From: Whalleya microplaca
Lineage: Eukaryota > Ascomycota > Sordariomycetes > Xylariales > Xylariaceae
Assembly (NCBI GenBank): GCA_022497155.1
Contig: MU385736.1
Span: 124,001-188,000, forward strand
Reading direction: 5' to 3'
DNA length: 64,000 nt
Position numbers and translations under genes: made by a program. Below are positions 1 to 11,346 of the stretch, one piece after another; within the stretch, counting starts at the first letter, position 1, and the number at the start of each line of letters is the position of its first letter. The notes under the pieces are model-generated. The model worked only from the letters and a program-made list of their open reading frames with translations. It was not told where the DNA came from and made no database searches.

Positions 1-1576
1 GGAAGCCAGCTTCTTCGATCCTCAGCTAAAGCTGCAAGTTTTGCTTTCTGACGATCCTCGCTACGGCTCCCGTAACGAATCGTACTGGTCGGCCAATGCC
101 CGGCTTACGCCCTCCTGCTTCATCCTTCCGGAGTCCCCTGAACAAGTCTCTGTCGTTCTCAAAGAACTAGTGTCTCGGAAGCAACAGTTCGCTGTCCGGA
201 GTGGCGGCCACTCACCAGTGCCTGGAACCAACAACATCGCGAACGCCGTCACGATCGACCTCGGCTTGTTGAATAAAGTCACGGTTGACATTGGCTCCGG
301 CACGGTATGCTTTGGTGCTGGCACAAGGTGGAAAGATGTATATGCGGAGTTAAGCAAGTACAAGAGTACTGTCGCCGGAGGAAGGAGTGGTGATGTTGGC
401 GTCTCAGGCTTTCTCCTGGGTGGCGGCAGCTCCTGGATGGCGGCAAAGAATGGCTGGGCGGTAAGTCAAAATGTCGCATTCTTTTCATAGGCAACTCCAT
501 GCACCTACTTTCGTCATCAAAATTAGGAGACTGATACGTTTCTTGCAGTGCGATAATGTGCTCTCATATGAGGTCGTCCTGGCAGATGGCCGTGTCATCA
601 TAGCGGACCGAGATGCCAATGCGGATCTATTTCGAGCATTGAAAGGCGGATCGAACAATTTTGGAATAGTGACCAGCTTCACCATGCCAACCATGCCATC
701 TGACCGCATTTGGGGAGGCATAGCTGCCACCCCAACAACATCCACCCCAGAGGTTGTCGATGTGATATGGAAGTTCACCGAAGAGCAAGCCAGATACCAG
801 GACAGCTACCTCATGGCCGTTTTCGGCTATTTCCCCGATTTTGGCGGCAATGTCGCATCAACCGCGATCTATCAAGGAAACGGTGTTTCCAGTGGCCTTG
901 AGTTTGAGGGCTGGCGTAAACTTCCTAAAGTCGTAGACATGACCAGGGAGACGACGATCCACGAATTATCTTTCGATATCGCACTTCCCCCAAACTACCA
1001 GTAAGTAAAAAGCCGATATCTTGGCCTCTCCCTCATGAGACATTGGTAGCTGACGGCACTTGGTCCATATAAAGCACTATATGGTTTACTCTCTGTTTCA
1101 AGAATGACAAGCGCATCATGAACAAAGCCACCGAGGTGCATCAGGCACTCGTCGACGAGCTGAAGTCATACGTCTCTGACGGCGACTTCCTCACCCAGTG
1201 CATCTTTCAGCCCGTCCCGAGCATCGTTACACAACACTCAGTGGCTGCGGGTGGGAACGTAATGGGTGTTGAGCGAAACATCGGCAATGCGATCCTTTTC
1301 CAATACACAGCCATGATGAAGACGGCAGAGCAGGCAGCCTTTGCCTACCCTAAGTTGCAGGCGGGCCTCCAAATCGTCAAGGAATTCGCAGCTGGTATAG
1401 AGAACGGGCTGATGGACTGGCTGTACATGAACTACGCAGATAAGACTCAAGATGTTCTCGGCAGCTACGGTATTGAGAATGTGGACAGAATCAAGCGCGT
1501 AGCAACAAAGTATGACCCTGACCAGGTCTTTCAGAAGCTCTGTCCTGGAGGATGGAAGATAGTGGACCTAGAATAA
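1..1576 (+). CDS. FAD-linked oxidoreductase, BBE-like (5' end outside window)
   Basis: Exons <1-460, 549-1000 and 1075-1576 join in phase (GT-AG introns). Reading is open at the left edge, so the N-terminus lies upstream. The FAD-binding PP-loop reads RSGGHSPVPGTNN; its His is the usual site of covalent 8-alpha-histidyl FAD attachment. It is followed by a GRSGDVGVSGFLLGGGSS stretch and, across intron 1, GWACDNVLSYEVV. The second Cys used by bicovalent berberine-bridge enzymes is not in the usual place, so mono-covalent FAD is inferred. The C-terminus has the family ending KYDPDQVFQKLCPGGWKI (BBE domain). Such enzymes oxidise alcohols, sugars or secondary metabolites with O2 and are often secreted. 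The substrate cannot be read from the sequence, and any signal peptide lies outside the window. Confidence 0.85.
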
Positions 1577-2637
1577 TGAGAGGAGTAGTTTCAAAACGCT
1601 GCCCCTACGAGGTGCCACGTTTAAGAGCCGCCGAGCTAATTCAGGCTGATAAATTTGCTACTCCCACAATACGAGTGTCACTATGGAAATGTTCGGTTAA
1701 GGGGCTACTTACAATTCTCAATTATACGGAATACCAGGAGCTCGGTATCAAGTCATAGTTACAACAACATCTCCTGTTACATGCAGACAGCCTATTTGGT
1801 TCCCAGTACCGATTAACTTCCTTTGTTCCTAATCTAAATGATGTTAACCACTCCACACATTGAAGTTGATGCTTCGGGTTCTAAATGCACACAGTAAGAC
1901 TCTGCAATCATAGATCCATGCCCAAGCTAGCTACAGTAAGTAATAAAGCGAGTTAAGTTCGATTCCTGACAGCGCTATATGGTTATTCGCTTTGTTAGCT
2001 CATCTGGTAAGCTGTCGCCCCATGACCACAAAAAAAAAACCACAGGGACTGCCAGCCTGCAAGATCTGTTACACAGGTTCGCATCACTCTGACCGCGTCA
2101 GATGATAAGTTACAGACCAGTAAGAGCTGCAGCTTCTGGAGTCCATGCGTATCTGGGTAGTAGAGTGTAGATATGCAAGGGAGAACTGAGCCGCCTTGTC
2201 AACCGGGATGAACATCCCCACCAGTCATAATCAACCAGGGCTAGGTATGTGGTAACTATCTATCGCCAACCCCACCGTCTCCTGAGTATCCAGAGGCAGA
2301 GGAGTAATCTCATTATGTACATATACCTTCGCCTTGTTGATCGACATAATGTTAGCCGGGATACATCTGACGTGTTCAATTGGCAATTGATTGACCCTTG
2401 AGCTAAGCGTATTAAAAACTTTTGCAATAGCAACAGCTACATCTAATGATATGTCTTGGGTTTAAATAACGCGTGAGCTTTTAGATTTTAGCTATATCTC
2501 TAATTCTATAGTACAGTTGGCGCCGAATCTTGGCAAGAGGGGAGAGGACCGTCTCTAACTCCGTCCATCTATATGATAAATCTTCTATTTCTTCCCGTTT
2601 GATCTACGCGAGATTTGGAACACTCATAACGAGCCGT
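1577..2637. other. Intergenic, about 1.06 kb, with one structured repeat copy
   Basis: No coding reading of protein-like composition is seen. It lies between the 3' end of the FAD oxidase and the 3' end of the phosphate carrier, a convergent pair, so both 3' UTRs fall here. It contains one copy of the dispersed hairpin repeat (1941-1997) and a short A-tract at 2031-2039. Confidence 0.6.
1941..1997 (+). repeat. Dispersed hairpin repeat, copy A
   Basis: An outer stem pairs 1941-1951 with 1987-1997 (core AAAGCGA with TCGCTTT, 11 pairs including one G-U). The apical part carries a T-arm-like hairpin, GTTAAG-TTCGATT-CCTGAC. A box-A-like TTAGCTCATCTGG follows at 1996-2008. Copies B (14950-14998) and C (52243-52303) share the layout with compensatory stem changes. 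Confidence 0.6.
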
Positions 2638-3747
2638 TTACTTGGCAATTTCAACACCATTAGTAGCACCTAAAGCCATAGAGTCAGCTTATGCCAAGGA
2701 GAGAAAGAAGGCAGACTTACCAAGAGCCTTTTTGATATCACCGTAGATAGCAAATTGACCAGCAGTCAGACCACCAACCATGAACAGACGAGTAGGAAGA
2801 CCAGCAAAAGAACCACGGATGCCGAGCTCGCCAGCGATTTTGATAAGACGGGAGACAGTACTCTCACCGGGCAGACCCTTAGTCTTATTGATCTTAGACA
2901 GCATAGTATCAGCGGGTTGAGAGACAATTGCAGCAGCGAAACCAGCAAGAAGACCTGATCCCAAGTTGACAGCAGTCTGTGCACCGCCCGACAGCTGGGA
3001 CTTGTCAAGGCGAGCGAAGAAAGCTTCGGAAATCTTTTCAAAAGCGACAAATTTAGTCACTGTATAGGGAACCCTAGGTGTATATCAGCTTTCGTCATCT
3101 ATGCCTGCCATTAAGCATCTTATCGGGATGAACATACTGCTTGAAGAGGATAGGGCCAAAACCAGAGTAGAATGCGCCAATACCCTCGTTCTTGAGAATC
3201 TTACTAAAACCGCCGATCAGACCTGAGGCAAACCCAGGTGTGGAGACGAGGCGGATACGGGTGGCCTCGAGAGGACAGAGAGCAACGGAGGCGAAGAACT
3301 CAGCAGAGGCAGCCGAGACAGAGTAAACAGCACTACGATTCTGACGGGCCTTTTCGATCCCAAGAATGTCGATAGATTGTTTCTTGAAAAACTCATAACC
3401 ACCAAATTTGAAGGCTCCCTGAATGAAGTAACCAGTAAAGGTTGGGCCGAAACCAGTTAAGAGAGTACTGGCGCCCTCATTCTGGATGACCTGACGGAAA
3501 CCGCCAATCATTCCACGGTTATAAGTAGCCGGGTCGAGCTGAATCTTGGTCTTGACGCTGCGGGACTGTCAGTGAGTGATAGTGGTGATGAAGATGATGA
3601 GACAACATACACATCGACTGGAGTGAAGGCACCATGAGTGACGGAGCAGCCCAGGGCGCCAGCAAGTGCGAAGCGAGAGTAGAGGTCAAGGCCCTCAGGC
3701 TTCTTCTGGCTGGCGGCCTGGGCTAAAACAGCAGGTGAGGCAGCCAT
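2638..3747 (-). CDS. MIR1: Mitochondrial phosphate carrier
   Basis: Four exons (3611-3747, 3138-3557, 2721-3073, 2638-2669) join in phase to give 313 aa, the usual length for mitochondrial phosphate carriers. The three carrier repeats each show the PxD/ExxK/R signature: TPVDVVKTKIQ (split by intron 1), [11 protein letters not shown] and [11 protein letters not shown]. The first repeat ends in the family-typical [20 protein letters not shown]. It imports inorganic phosphate across the inner mitochondrial membrane with protons (or against OH-) to feed ATP synthase. The last exon is only 32 nt and encodes the C-terminal tail ATNGVEIAK. The ATG at 3747 gives the normal short N-terminus. A 12-bp perfect hairpin lies 89-119 nt upstream of the start. 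Family assignment is firm; PIC2-type paralogues are the only real alternative. Confidence 0.93.
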
Positions 3748-3835
3748 TATGATAATTATGAATGTGCGCGACGCAACGGAATAGGTGGTGACGTGGAAAG
3801 ATGAGGGAGTAAAAAGCTGAAAATAAGAAGCTGAT

Positions 3836-3866
3836 AGTCTGCTGCGCTTCAGCGGCGCAGCAGACT
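3836..3866. repeat. Perfect 12-bp inverted repeat upstream of phosphate carrier
   Basis: AGTCTGCTGCGC (3836-3847) and its exact complement GCGCAGCAGACT (3855-3866) are separated by a 7-nt loop. It lies 89-119 nt before the carrier ATG, so it is either in the 5' leader (an mRNA stem) or a symmetric protein-binding site. Confidence 0.7.
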
Positions 3867-4071
3867 TTTGGGTCGTTGGTAAAAGTTCGGTAAAAAGAAA
3901 TCCCCCGCGTCAAAGCTGAAGAGGTTATCTCAGGCCAGAGCGCTACCACGCGTTGCTAGCTAGGATTTCAATCTTCATTGGATTATTTTGGTGTAATTAT
4001 GATTATTACATAGCTGCGCTGCTCCTGGTAAATGTTGTCACTAATAGGAGATTCAGGAGGTTTGGACAGTT

Positions 4072-4104
4072 GGGGGGTTAGGGGGTTAGGGGGTAAGTTC
4101 GGGG
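4072..4104 (+). repeat. Four-track G-run, telomere-like (TTAGGGGG)
   Basis: Six Gs, TTA, five Gs, TTA, five Gs, a 7-nt spacer, then four Gs. It resembles degenerate fungal telomere repeats (TTAGGG) and fits the pattern for an intramolecular G-quadruplex. It is too short to call a former telomere. Confidence 0.6.
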
Positions 4105-4334
4105 CAGGTTGCGGGGGTAATTTAGCGGTGGCTAATCAATTCAGTTCGACAATATTCTCAATTAAGGTGAAAAGGCTCATTAATTGATTTGAATTAATTC
4201 AATTGAATCATACGGTGTTGATTAATTTGAAATGAAAATGATCCGACTTCTACTATTGCTCACTAGTTAAAATATCTAGGAGGCCCTTATGAATGAACGG
4301 TTTCAAGGTATCCAGCCTACGTATCTACAAATGC

Positions 4335-4702
4335 TTAGGCCAAGCCATCTACGCTCTCAAGCTCTCTGCTGACTTCTTTACGCAGGGTGGCAACAACGTC
4401 ATCAAACCGATCCCCAGGCATTGAAACGGGGCCGCAAACAACCTGATTGATGAGTGTAGCCATTGATGATTGTGGTCATATTTGAACACAACTGTAAGAA
4501 CTTGCTTGGCCTCGTCATTCTCATTAGGTTCCTTCTAGGCCGCTTTGCTAATTGCGCTCAACAGAGCTTTCTGCAATTCTAAGTTAGATATGAATACTTC
4601 TGTTCTAACTATTTGGTGAGCAACAGAGAGCATATCAATATCGATTATGACACCATAGCTTGAAGGCTCTTGTCTAGTAACGATCTGAGTATTTATAATC
4701 CC
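4335..4702 (-). pseudogene. Decayed exon of unidentified protein gene
   Basis: On the minus strand, after an acceptor-like GGTTAG, a protein-like frame runs from 4702 (includes IIDIDMLSVAHQIVRTEVF). It is interrupted by an in-frame TAG at 4535-4537, resumes in the same frame (NENDEAKQVLTVVFKYDHN), then shifts frame around 4463-4480. The coding-like reading continues in the shifted frame (MATLINQVV, then FDDVVATLRKEVSRELES) to a TAA at 4335. Composition is clearly protein-like on both sides of the lesions, which argues for a recently inactivated gene. I do not recognise the family. Upstream exons, if any, were not found. Confidence 0.5.
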
Positions 4703-5681
4703 CTAACCTCTAGCAATTGGGCAAACATATACGGAGGTCAACTTATCCAAACAGATGAAAACTACTATGTAGCTATTACAAGTGAACAGGGTATTTGATA
4801 ATAACTAACCGAACACGGGGGGTGGTCTTTCACTGACTCCAACTTATGTTGTCTAATTATAGGTGCATTGGTCGCGTCAGACACTCAATACAAAGTTACG
4901 AACATCACCTGGCCATCAAGCCTTTTCCCAATGTGTTAATCCTTGTAACTTTTGTTCTCACTATAGTAACACGGTACCTGACCATTATCAACGCCTCTTA
5001 TAGGGCAATACATCGACACCGGTATATATTCGTATTAGTAGAGCGGCCAGATCTGTGGCACCTTCCCTAAAACAATGCCTGCATGGTGTTTTCCAATCAC
5101 ACTCGGTCAGTACACATCACCGTCTAGGCCTTTGAAAACTTGAAATGCCACGCGTTATCGTGAACAGACCTGTTGTGGAACACAGAGAGTAGGAATATAA
5201 GCGGGCCCACACAACACCACTGTCTAAAGTCAATTCGCTGAGGCTGGACAGACGAAATCGCTGACTGGTTCCTTGAGAGTTGAAAGCCAATCAGAAACTA
5301 TGAGAAATGTCTTCACAGCAGAGGTACCTACTCCTGAACTTGAGACTGCTCTGGACCCCGAGTCATGGCAACTCTTCCCGGGAGAATGGGGTGAGAACAT
5401 TGAAGTGGTTGATATTAGATAAGCCGATGATTGAATGAGAATATCACCGCAGTCGTGCGATATTATGAGAGATGCTTATGGTTGTGAGGAAGCAATAGCC
5501 GGCAGGAGCTTGATTGGTTAGACCGAGCCTCAAGGTGCTGGATGTCGTGCTACATATGAATATACAAGGAGCCCAAATCGCTAATAGAAGCATGCAAACT
5601 AAAAAGAATTCAACCAGAGCCTCTATCACTAGTAAATTTGGCAATTGAAAGCTTGTTTGTTCCACTATCAGCTCGCCAGTC

Positions 5682-7464
5682 ATGCCAAAGGAAGAAGAAT
5701 TCCGTCTTCATCCTTTAGGTTACGAAGATGGCCCAGAAGAAGAAGGGTTTAGGTTTTCCACTCTTGATTACCTATCAGGCTGTACCTACACCAACTTTGC
5801 CCTCTTCTTCGAATTGGATGATGCAGATAAAGTCAAAGTCGCTGCGGTACTGAAGGAAGGCCTTGAGCTAACTTTAAGCCAAGTGAGTAGCATTCGGAGT
5901 CATTTGTGTACCCTTTAGTCTATTTCAAATACAAAAACCCCATATCAAAGTATTCCCGGGCGCCAGGGCCTCCAGATAGCTGCCTTACAAGTTTCGATGA
6001 TGCTTCAGCTTATCTAGATGCAGTACATACTAACTACCAGCGTTATAGATTAAGCACCTCGCTGGAACGATCGAAAAAAATGAATACGGCGACTACTCAT
6101 TTGTGAAAAAGAGACACAGCACAGTTGGGTTTACGGTTCAGTGGCTCGACTTTCCTGAAGACAACTTTATCTCATACTCCGAACTCGAAGCGTCCAAGTT
6201 TTCATCATCAGCGCTAGGCGATATAAAAGTCTTGAGTGTCTATCCGATGACTTACGGAGAGAAGCCTGAATGCTCTCCTGATATCAGCCCCGCCGTTTCA
6301 GCATTCAAAGCAAACTTCATTCCTGGTGGGCTTATATTCAATATACACTTTCACCACTATGCCAATGATGGGATGGGTTGGTCTTCGCTTGTTCATCAAC
6401 TGGCAGAGAATTGTTACGCCATGATGAACCAAACCCCTGCCCCTGATTGGAATCCAGCAGTACGTACTTTCGGGATTTATTTCTTAGCCCCTTGGCCATC
6501 GTCCTCATCTATCACTATTAGAGTTAATTTGTCCCCAAGTTAACTTTTGCAATCCCGTCTTGATCTTGAATGTTTCTAGAAAGCTAAGAAAGGTGAATAT
6601 CGGCTCACGATACTGTAGTGTATAGGTCATACCCGTTTAATTGCTAAGGATATCCCTGATGAGGCGAAAGTAGATGGCCTTTCTGCCCCTGATCGTCACA
6701 AAGATCATCTACCATCATCGTGCATTCTTTTCCATTTACCCAAGAGCAAAGCCGCTGAATTGAAACTGTTCGCAACGCCTGACGATGGCTCCTGGATATC
6801 GACCTACGACGCATTCTCTGCCTTACTGTGGCGAATCCTTTCCAAGCATCGCGCTGCTCTTTATAAGTCGGACATATCTTCGTGTCCCATATGGATAGAA
6901 GCTATCAATATGAGACCAAAACTCAACCCACCCATGCCAGACCGGGTTCAAGGAAATGTTATGTACGTGGCTGCATCCGTAAATCAGACGGATCAGTTTA
7001 CACTTGCTGAGGTCATCTCGGAAGTACCGCTATCGCGTCTTGCGGCCTATATACGCAAGCTAACAAACAGCATTACGGAAGAGAGTTTGCAACCAATTCT
7101 AGAGAAGGCAGCATCTGTACGCGATAAGACCTCGCTCTTCATTCGTGTTGATTCATTTCCACCTACGACCATTTGCATGACGGATTGGCGTGAGACGCAT
7201 ATTTGCGAAGCCGACTTTGGATTTGGGAAACCGAAGGGATTTCGGCATCTTTTTGATGTAGTAACTGAGGGACTTATCATAGTATATCCGCCACTGGCTT
7301 CATCCAAAGACTCGGATGAGGGATTCGAAATTTTTGTTTCATTGGAGAATCAATTAATCGAACAGGTGAAAGAAGACCCAGAGATGAAGAAATATTTTGA
7401 GTTTCGGGGATTCGAAGTCCAGACCGGGGATATACCTACTAATCTTGTTGGAAAGATGTTTTAG
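5682..7464 (+). CDS. BAHD-like acyltransferase (trichothecene 3-O-acetyltransferase type)
   Basis: Exons 5682-5882, 6049-6459 and 6619-7464 join in phase 0 at both junctions to give 485 aa, the normal family length. The catalytic HxxxDG motif is intact (HHYANDGMGW, His170/Asp174), and the second family motif, normally DFGWG, reads DFGFGKP from about residue 403. The N-terminus FRLHPLGYED and LDYLSGCTY are typical of fungal members related to Tri101 and similar transferases. It moves an acyl group, usually acetyl from acyl-CoA, to a hydroxyl or amine of a secondary metabolite. No other trichothecene gene is present, so the substrate is unknown. The introns are unusually long for this window (166 and 159 nt). 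It converges with the transporter at 7893-9411. Confidence 0.85.
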
Positions 7465-7892
7465 GGTTCTCAAGTTATATGCAATATTGAAGACTACTAG
7501 AATAACTCGTTTATTATTTCGTAATAGAGCAGAAGCTATCATCGATCACCTTTATTCACACTACTGAATCACGTTATATCCGAATGATGGTAGAAAGTAA
7601 TTGATACATGTATTGGTATGTATTTTTATTACGATGTTTCTATACGATGTAATCCGTGTTCATCCGCTTCAGAGCACCTACTGAGTCGGTGCCATCTCAC
7701 CTGTGTAGTCATTTCATGTTAAAGCTTCGAGAAATATCCACCAAGATGATAAGACGAATATGCAGACTTAAAATTTTCCTCAGCACAGGAACGTTATTAG
7801 CCCGTATTGGATAGCGACGAGCAGGGCTGCGGTTTTGTTTCTAACGAGACAAAGAACAATGTAAGGCAGATGCGCTTACGCAAGATCAATTC
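7465..7892. other. Convergent 3' spacer, no gene seen
   Basis: AT-rich 428-bp gap between the 3' ends of the acyltransferase and the DMT transporter. I see no coding signal. Confidence 0.6.
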
Positions 7893-9411
7893 TTACGTCT
7901 GGACAGCATCCTGCCCTCTGCCTAGAAGACTGCTCTCCTCATCAGGAACCGGAATTTTCTTTTGCACAGGGGCAGGTTTGTTCCGCTGCAAACTCAGCCA
8001 GATGGCAGCGCCAATAATCAGGGCACTGCCGAGGAAACTGAGGATCGGAGGTGTCGTGCCCCAGATCACCCGTTCAATTATGAGGGCAAAGACCATCTGT
8101 ATATACTGAAAGCTGTTAGCTGTGTCACACGTAAAAACAGGCATCACGTGCACATACAGTCACATTGGTTGCTCTTCCAGCCTTTTCTCTCTGTAGGCCT
8201 TCTGTCAGAAGAAACTGCAACAAGAACCCAGCGATTCCGATTATAACAATCAATATCCTGATTAAGCTGGTCAGTATCGCAAGCAACGAGCGCATTTCCT
8301 AAGCATACCATTGTGTAGTGCCCCGAGGCAAGACAAATGCAAGATCCGGATGAACTAGAATGATGAAGGTGGAGCCTAATGTCGCCATGACAGCAAAGTA
8401 GTTCACAGACACCAACGAATGTGCCCTTTTCCCAATGAGTCGTATTGTTGCATACGCTGTAGCTGCTCCACAAGTGCCAAGGATCGCAACAATGATAGCA
8501 ACAGCCCTCTCGGCAGATGAAGGGGTATAACCTGGTGCTGAACCATATATACGACCCGTTATGAAAATTGTCGCCGCATTCTCCTGATCGATCGGATCAC
8601 CAGAAATGGGGTCTGCAACTTTATGTCCAAAGAGGAATGATGGCCGTGCAATGAATACTACACCGACAAGTGCAATCAACCCGGTCGCAGCCTCTCTTAT
8701 TGTATATGGCTCCTTGAAGGGGGTTTAGTCGCCATTCAAACAAAAAGGGGGTACACTGCACTCACACCCAACCAGACGAAGCAGACGAACGCGGTTAGAG
8801 TTGGCACCAGAAAGCTGATGGCAGTAGCATCCGATATTTCCAAGTACGACAGTGAATCTGCAGAGGAATTAGTTTAGATGTATCCCACAGAATGAATACC
8901 TACAATATAAGCCAAAGAGTCCAACGAACCCCGCGGTGCCACGCAAGACAAGGAGTCTCCGTACACCTCGTGGTCCAAAAGGGAAATCAGGGACCTTCTT
9001 ATAACACGAGTACAATGACCCTAGTATCGTCGTTGCCAGCATGCGAACAAATATTATCTGCAAAGCATGGAGCCTTGGAGACGACTCGGGTGACGTCAGT
9101 AGTTTTGCTGATGTGCTCATCTACTGAGGTCAGTCCCCTGGAACATGGTATTACTAGGCACGACGTACAATGGATCCAAAAGTTTGAGCAAAAAACACGA
9201 AGGCAAGGCCAACATTTCGTCCATAGAACTCTTTCAAGCTCCGCCAGATGGTGTGTTGCTGTGAACCTGGATTTTCAAGCCCTTCGGTCACAGAACCGGC
9301 ATCGGAACGGTGTGGCTGTCCGGAGCTACCAACACGGGATGAAGGTGAGCCCTGAACATCGTGCTGGACACGGGCAACGGTCTCAGCTGAATCAGTAGAT
9401 CCGTAACTCAT
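7893..9411 (-). CDS. DMT-superfamily (EamA/SLC35G-like) membrane transporter
   Basis: Six exons (9169-9411, 8904-9120, 8766-8857, 8309-8712, 8158-8257, 7893-8105) keep phase throughout and give 422 aa. A hydrophilic N-terminal tail of about 65 residues precedes about ten hydrophobic segments. Family hallmarks are FFAQTFGSIM at the first helix, YYSLSYLEISDATAISFLVP across the exon 2/3 junction, EPYTIREAATGLIALVGVV, and near the C-terminus TEGLQREKAGRATNV followed by YIQMVFALIIERVIW. These proteins move small metabolites or nucleotide-sugar-like compounds across membranes; substrates in fungi are mostly unknown. Converging with an acyltransferase, it could export that enzyme's product, but this is only inference from position. 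Confidence 0.85.
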
Positions 9412-11346
9412 ATTTTCGTATTATGGGTGATCTTATTAGATGAATGAAGAGTTATGATACTATTTGGCATCGTTTGTCGACATTTTCTTTTCTTGGCCCG
9501 CAGTGGAGCACGCCGGAGGCGGACTGAGGGGCTGGGGGTAGTATGCACATACATCGACGCGGGCCGAAGCCTCGGATAGGTACCGCATAATGTCACAATA
9601 TAGGTTGCCTACAAGCACGATTTACTATCAACGTAACCATCATTTTATCCCAGTTCAATAAGATGCATCGAATGATAGAACCCTTGGTACCATAAGCCTT
9701 ATCGCTAAAGGTAAACCCGACAACCATAGTCATAGAACTTTTACAGTCCATAGATACTTTAATATGAATACTTCTAAGTGATCATTCCTGATCTCAAACT
9801 TGTTAGATCAGGCGGAACTCTTTTGACTGCCAGTGAGTCCAATCCCATTATGACAATGAAAGCAACGACCGACTAGATGTATGCCGAATATTCATTTGAG
9901 AATATAGGTCAACTAGTATTTCTTTCACTTCGAAGTATCAAATTTAAAGAATACCAATTAACGAATTCATCTTGTTTGTCTATGAAATTCGGTGTATGCT
10001 TGTTCGACGTCCTTGACAGAGTCGAAAAGGATTCAGATATTGATTTTCAAAAAACCGTATGGATTATGGATGTATGATGATCTGATGGTGTGTAGCGCGG
10101 CTGACTTGCAGGGTGCGTGAGACTAAGGCTAGGTCATTCGCAGCGCTAAAATTTTTCTATTGTGAGAAGTAACGTAAGAAGCTTCACGCTCTATAGTACC
10201 TATCTTCAAAGGGGTTTCGAAGGTAGACTAACAAGTATAGGGAATTAATCCGAACAGGGCCGAACCATTTATCGAGTCATCAGCCTAGAAACATGTCGAA
10301 GGTCTCATATACAAGATCGTCGACTTACCTGCGATGTCGAGTACTACTAGAGTCTTACGTGCTGCTACAAGGCTTAGCTCATCAGGCTGCTAGGCGCTTA
10401 GTTTGCTGATCACCAGGTTGTCCAATGGACGTGATCGGTGGCAAAGCAAGCCGGATGGATGCCTATTGAAGGAATCACGCTCTTATGTTGTGATACATAG
10501 ATTTGCAACGTGATCAATGCGTGTTATTTCATTGGAAATGACAGCATGAACACAGGTCCGCTGCCTGTCCTCGTTCCGGGTCGAGTGAGGCGTACTGAAT
10601 TGTCCCATGGATTGAAGAGCTAAGCACTAGGTTAGTGGGAAATAATTGGATAATGTAGGCTGTAAATGCATTTCACTGCCTTGGGGAGAAGCATTGTAGT
10701 TACTCGTCCTCGTTCATATGCTCCATGAGCGGTGGGCACGCTCAGGCAGTGAAATCCCCATGTCGTATTCGCCTGTACTAATACGGAGTATGAATTCGTC
10801 GATTAGCGCTGATGTTCCTGCGTCGCAACTGGAGTGTATCATGGTTTCAGCGCTAAGTTCAGTAATGGTAGCCTAATTAGACGTCGCCAAGCATTTAATG
10901 GGCAGCATGATCACTGTAAGTTTTAGGGCTGTCTAGTGCGCTACCACAGTATGTCAGCCACCAATTCTCCAGTACTATTTGCTCTCAATCCTCCATGATG
11001 CGTTGCGAATAGTTTCAGAAACTTACATATTTCTCTCATATCACACTCTGGTACCGGCATATTTTCGTCAGAATGTCAGCAAAGAGATTTTTGCTTGTGC
11101 CGGTAAATACTGCTCAAAATGACAGTCATGGAGCTATCATGGTGGCGTAGCTACAGACAAAGCCCGTAATACGTAATTTCTTCTCGGTACTGGTAGTCAA
11201 GATGCACGCATTAATGATATATTACATTACATATAGGAAGGGGTATCTTAGAACCACGTAATCGATGTTTATAAAGCTACTCCGAGTAAGCTTTAGCATT
11301 ACCCTCTGGGTTAAGAGCATGAGTAGGGGTACTTTGACAATTATTT
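9412..11346. other. Intergenic, 1.9 kb, no gene recognised
   Basis: Covers the promoter of the transporter and the 3' flank of the Kelch gene. Only short ORFs of non-protein-like composition are present. Confidence 0.5.

Larger units (their letters stand above)
3748..5681. other. Intergenic, 1.9 kb, with hairpin, G-tract and pseudogene
   Basis: Divergent spacer between the phosphate carrier and the acyltransferase. Near the carrier it holds a perfect hairpin (3836-3866), a four-track G-run (4072-4104) and an AT-rich stretch containing the 14-bp palindrome TTGAATTAATTCAA near 4190. A decayed coding exon is present at 4335-4702 (-). A 40-codon ATG-initiated ORF at 5300-5422 (+) has protein-like composition but no recognisable family. 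Confidence 0.55.

Noticed and set aside
41..41. Start codon near position 41 for the FAD oxidase
   Set aside because: The codon there is TTG and the frame is open to the window edge with family-like sequence upstream, so the gene simply begins outside the window.
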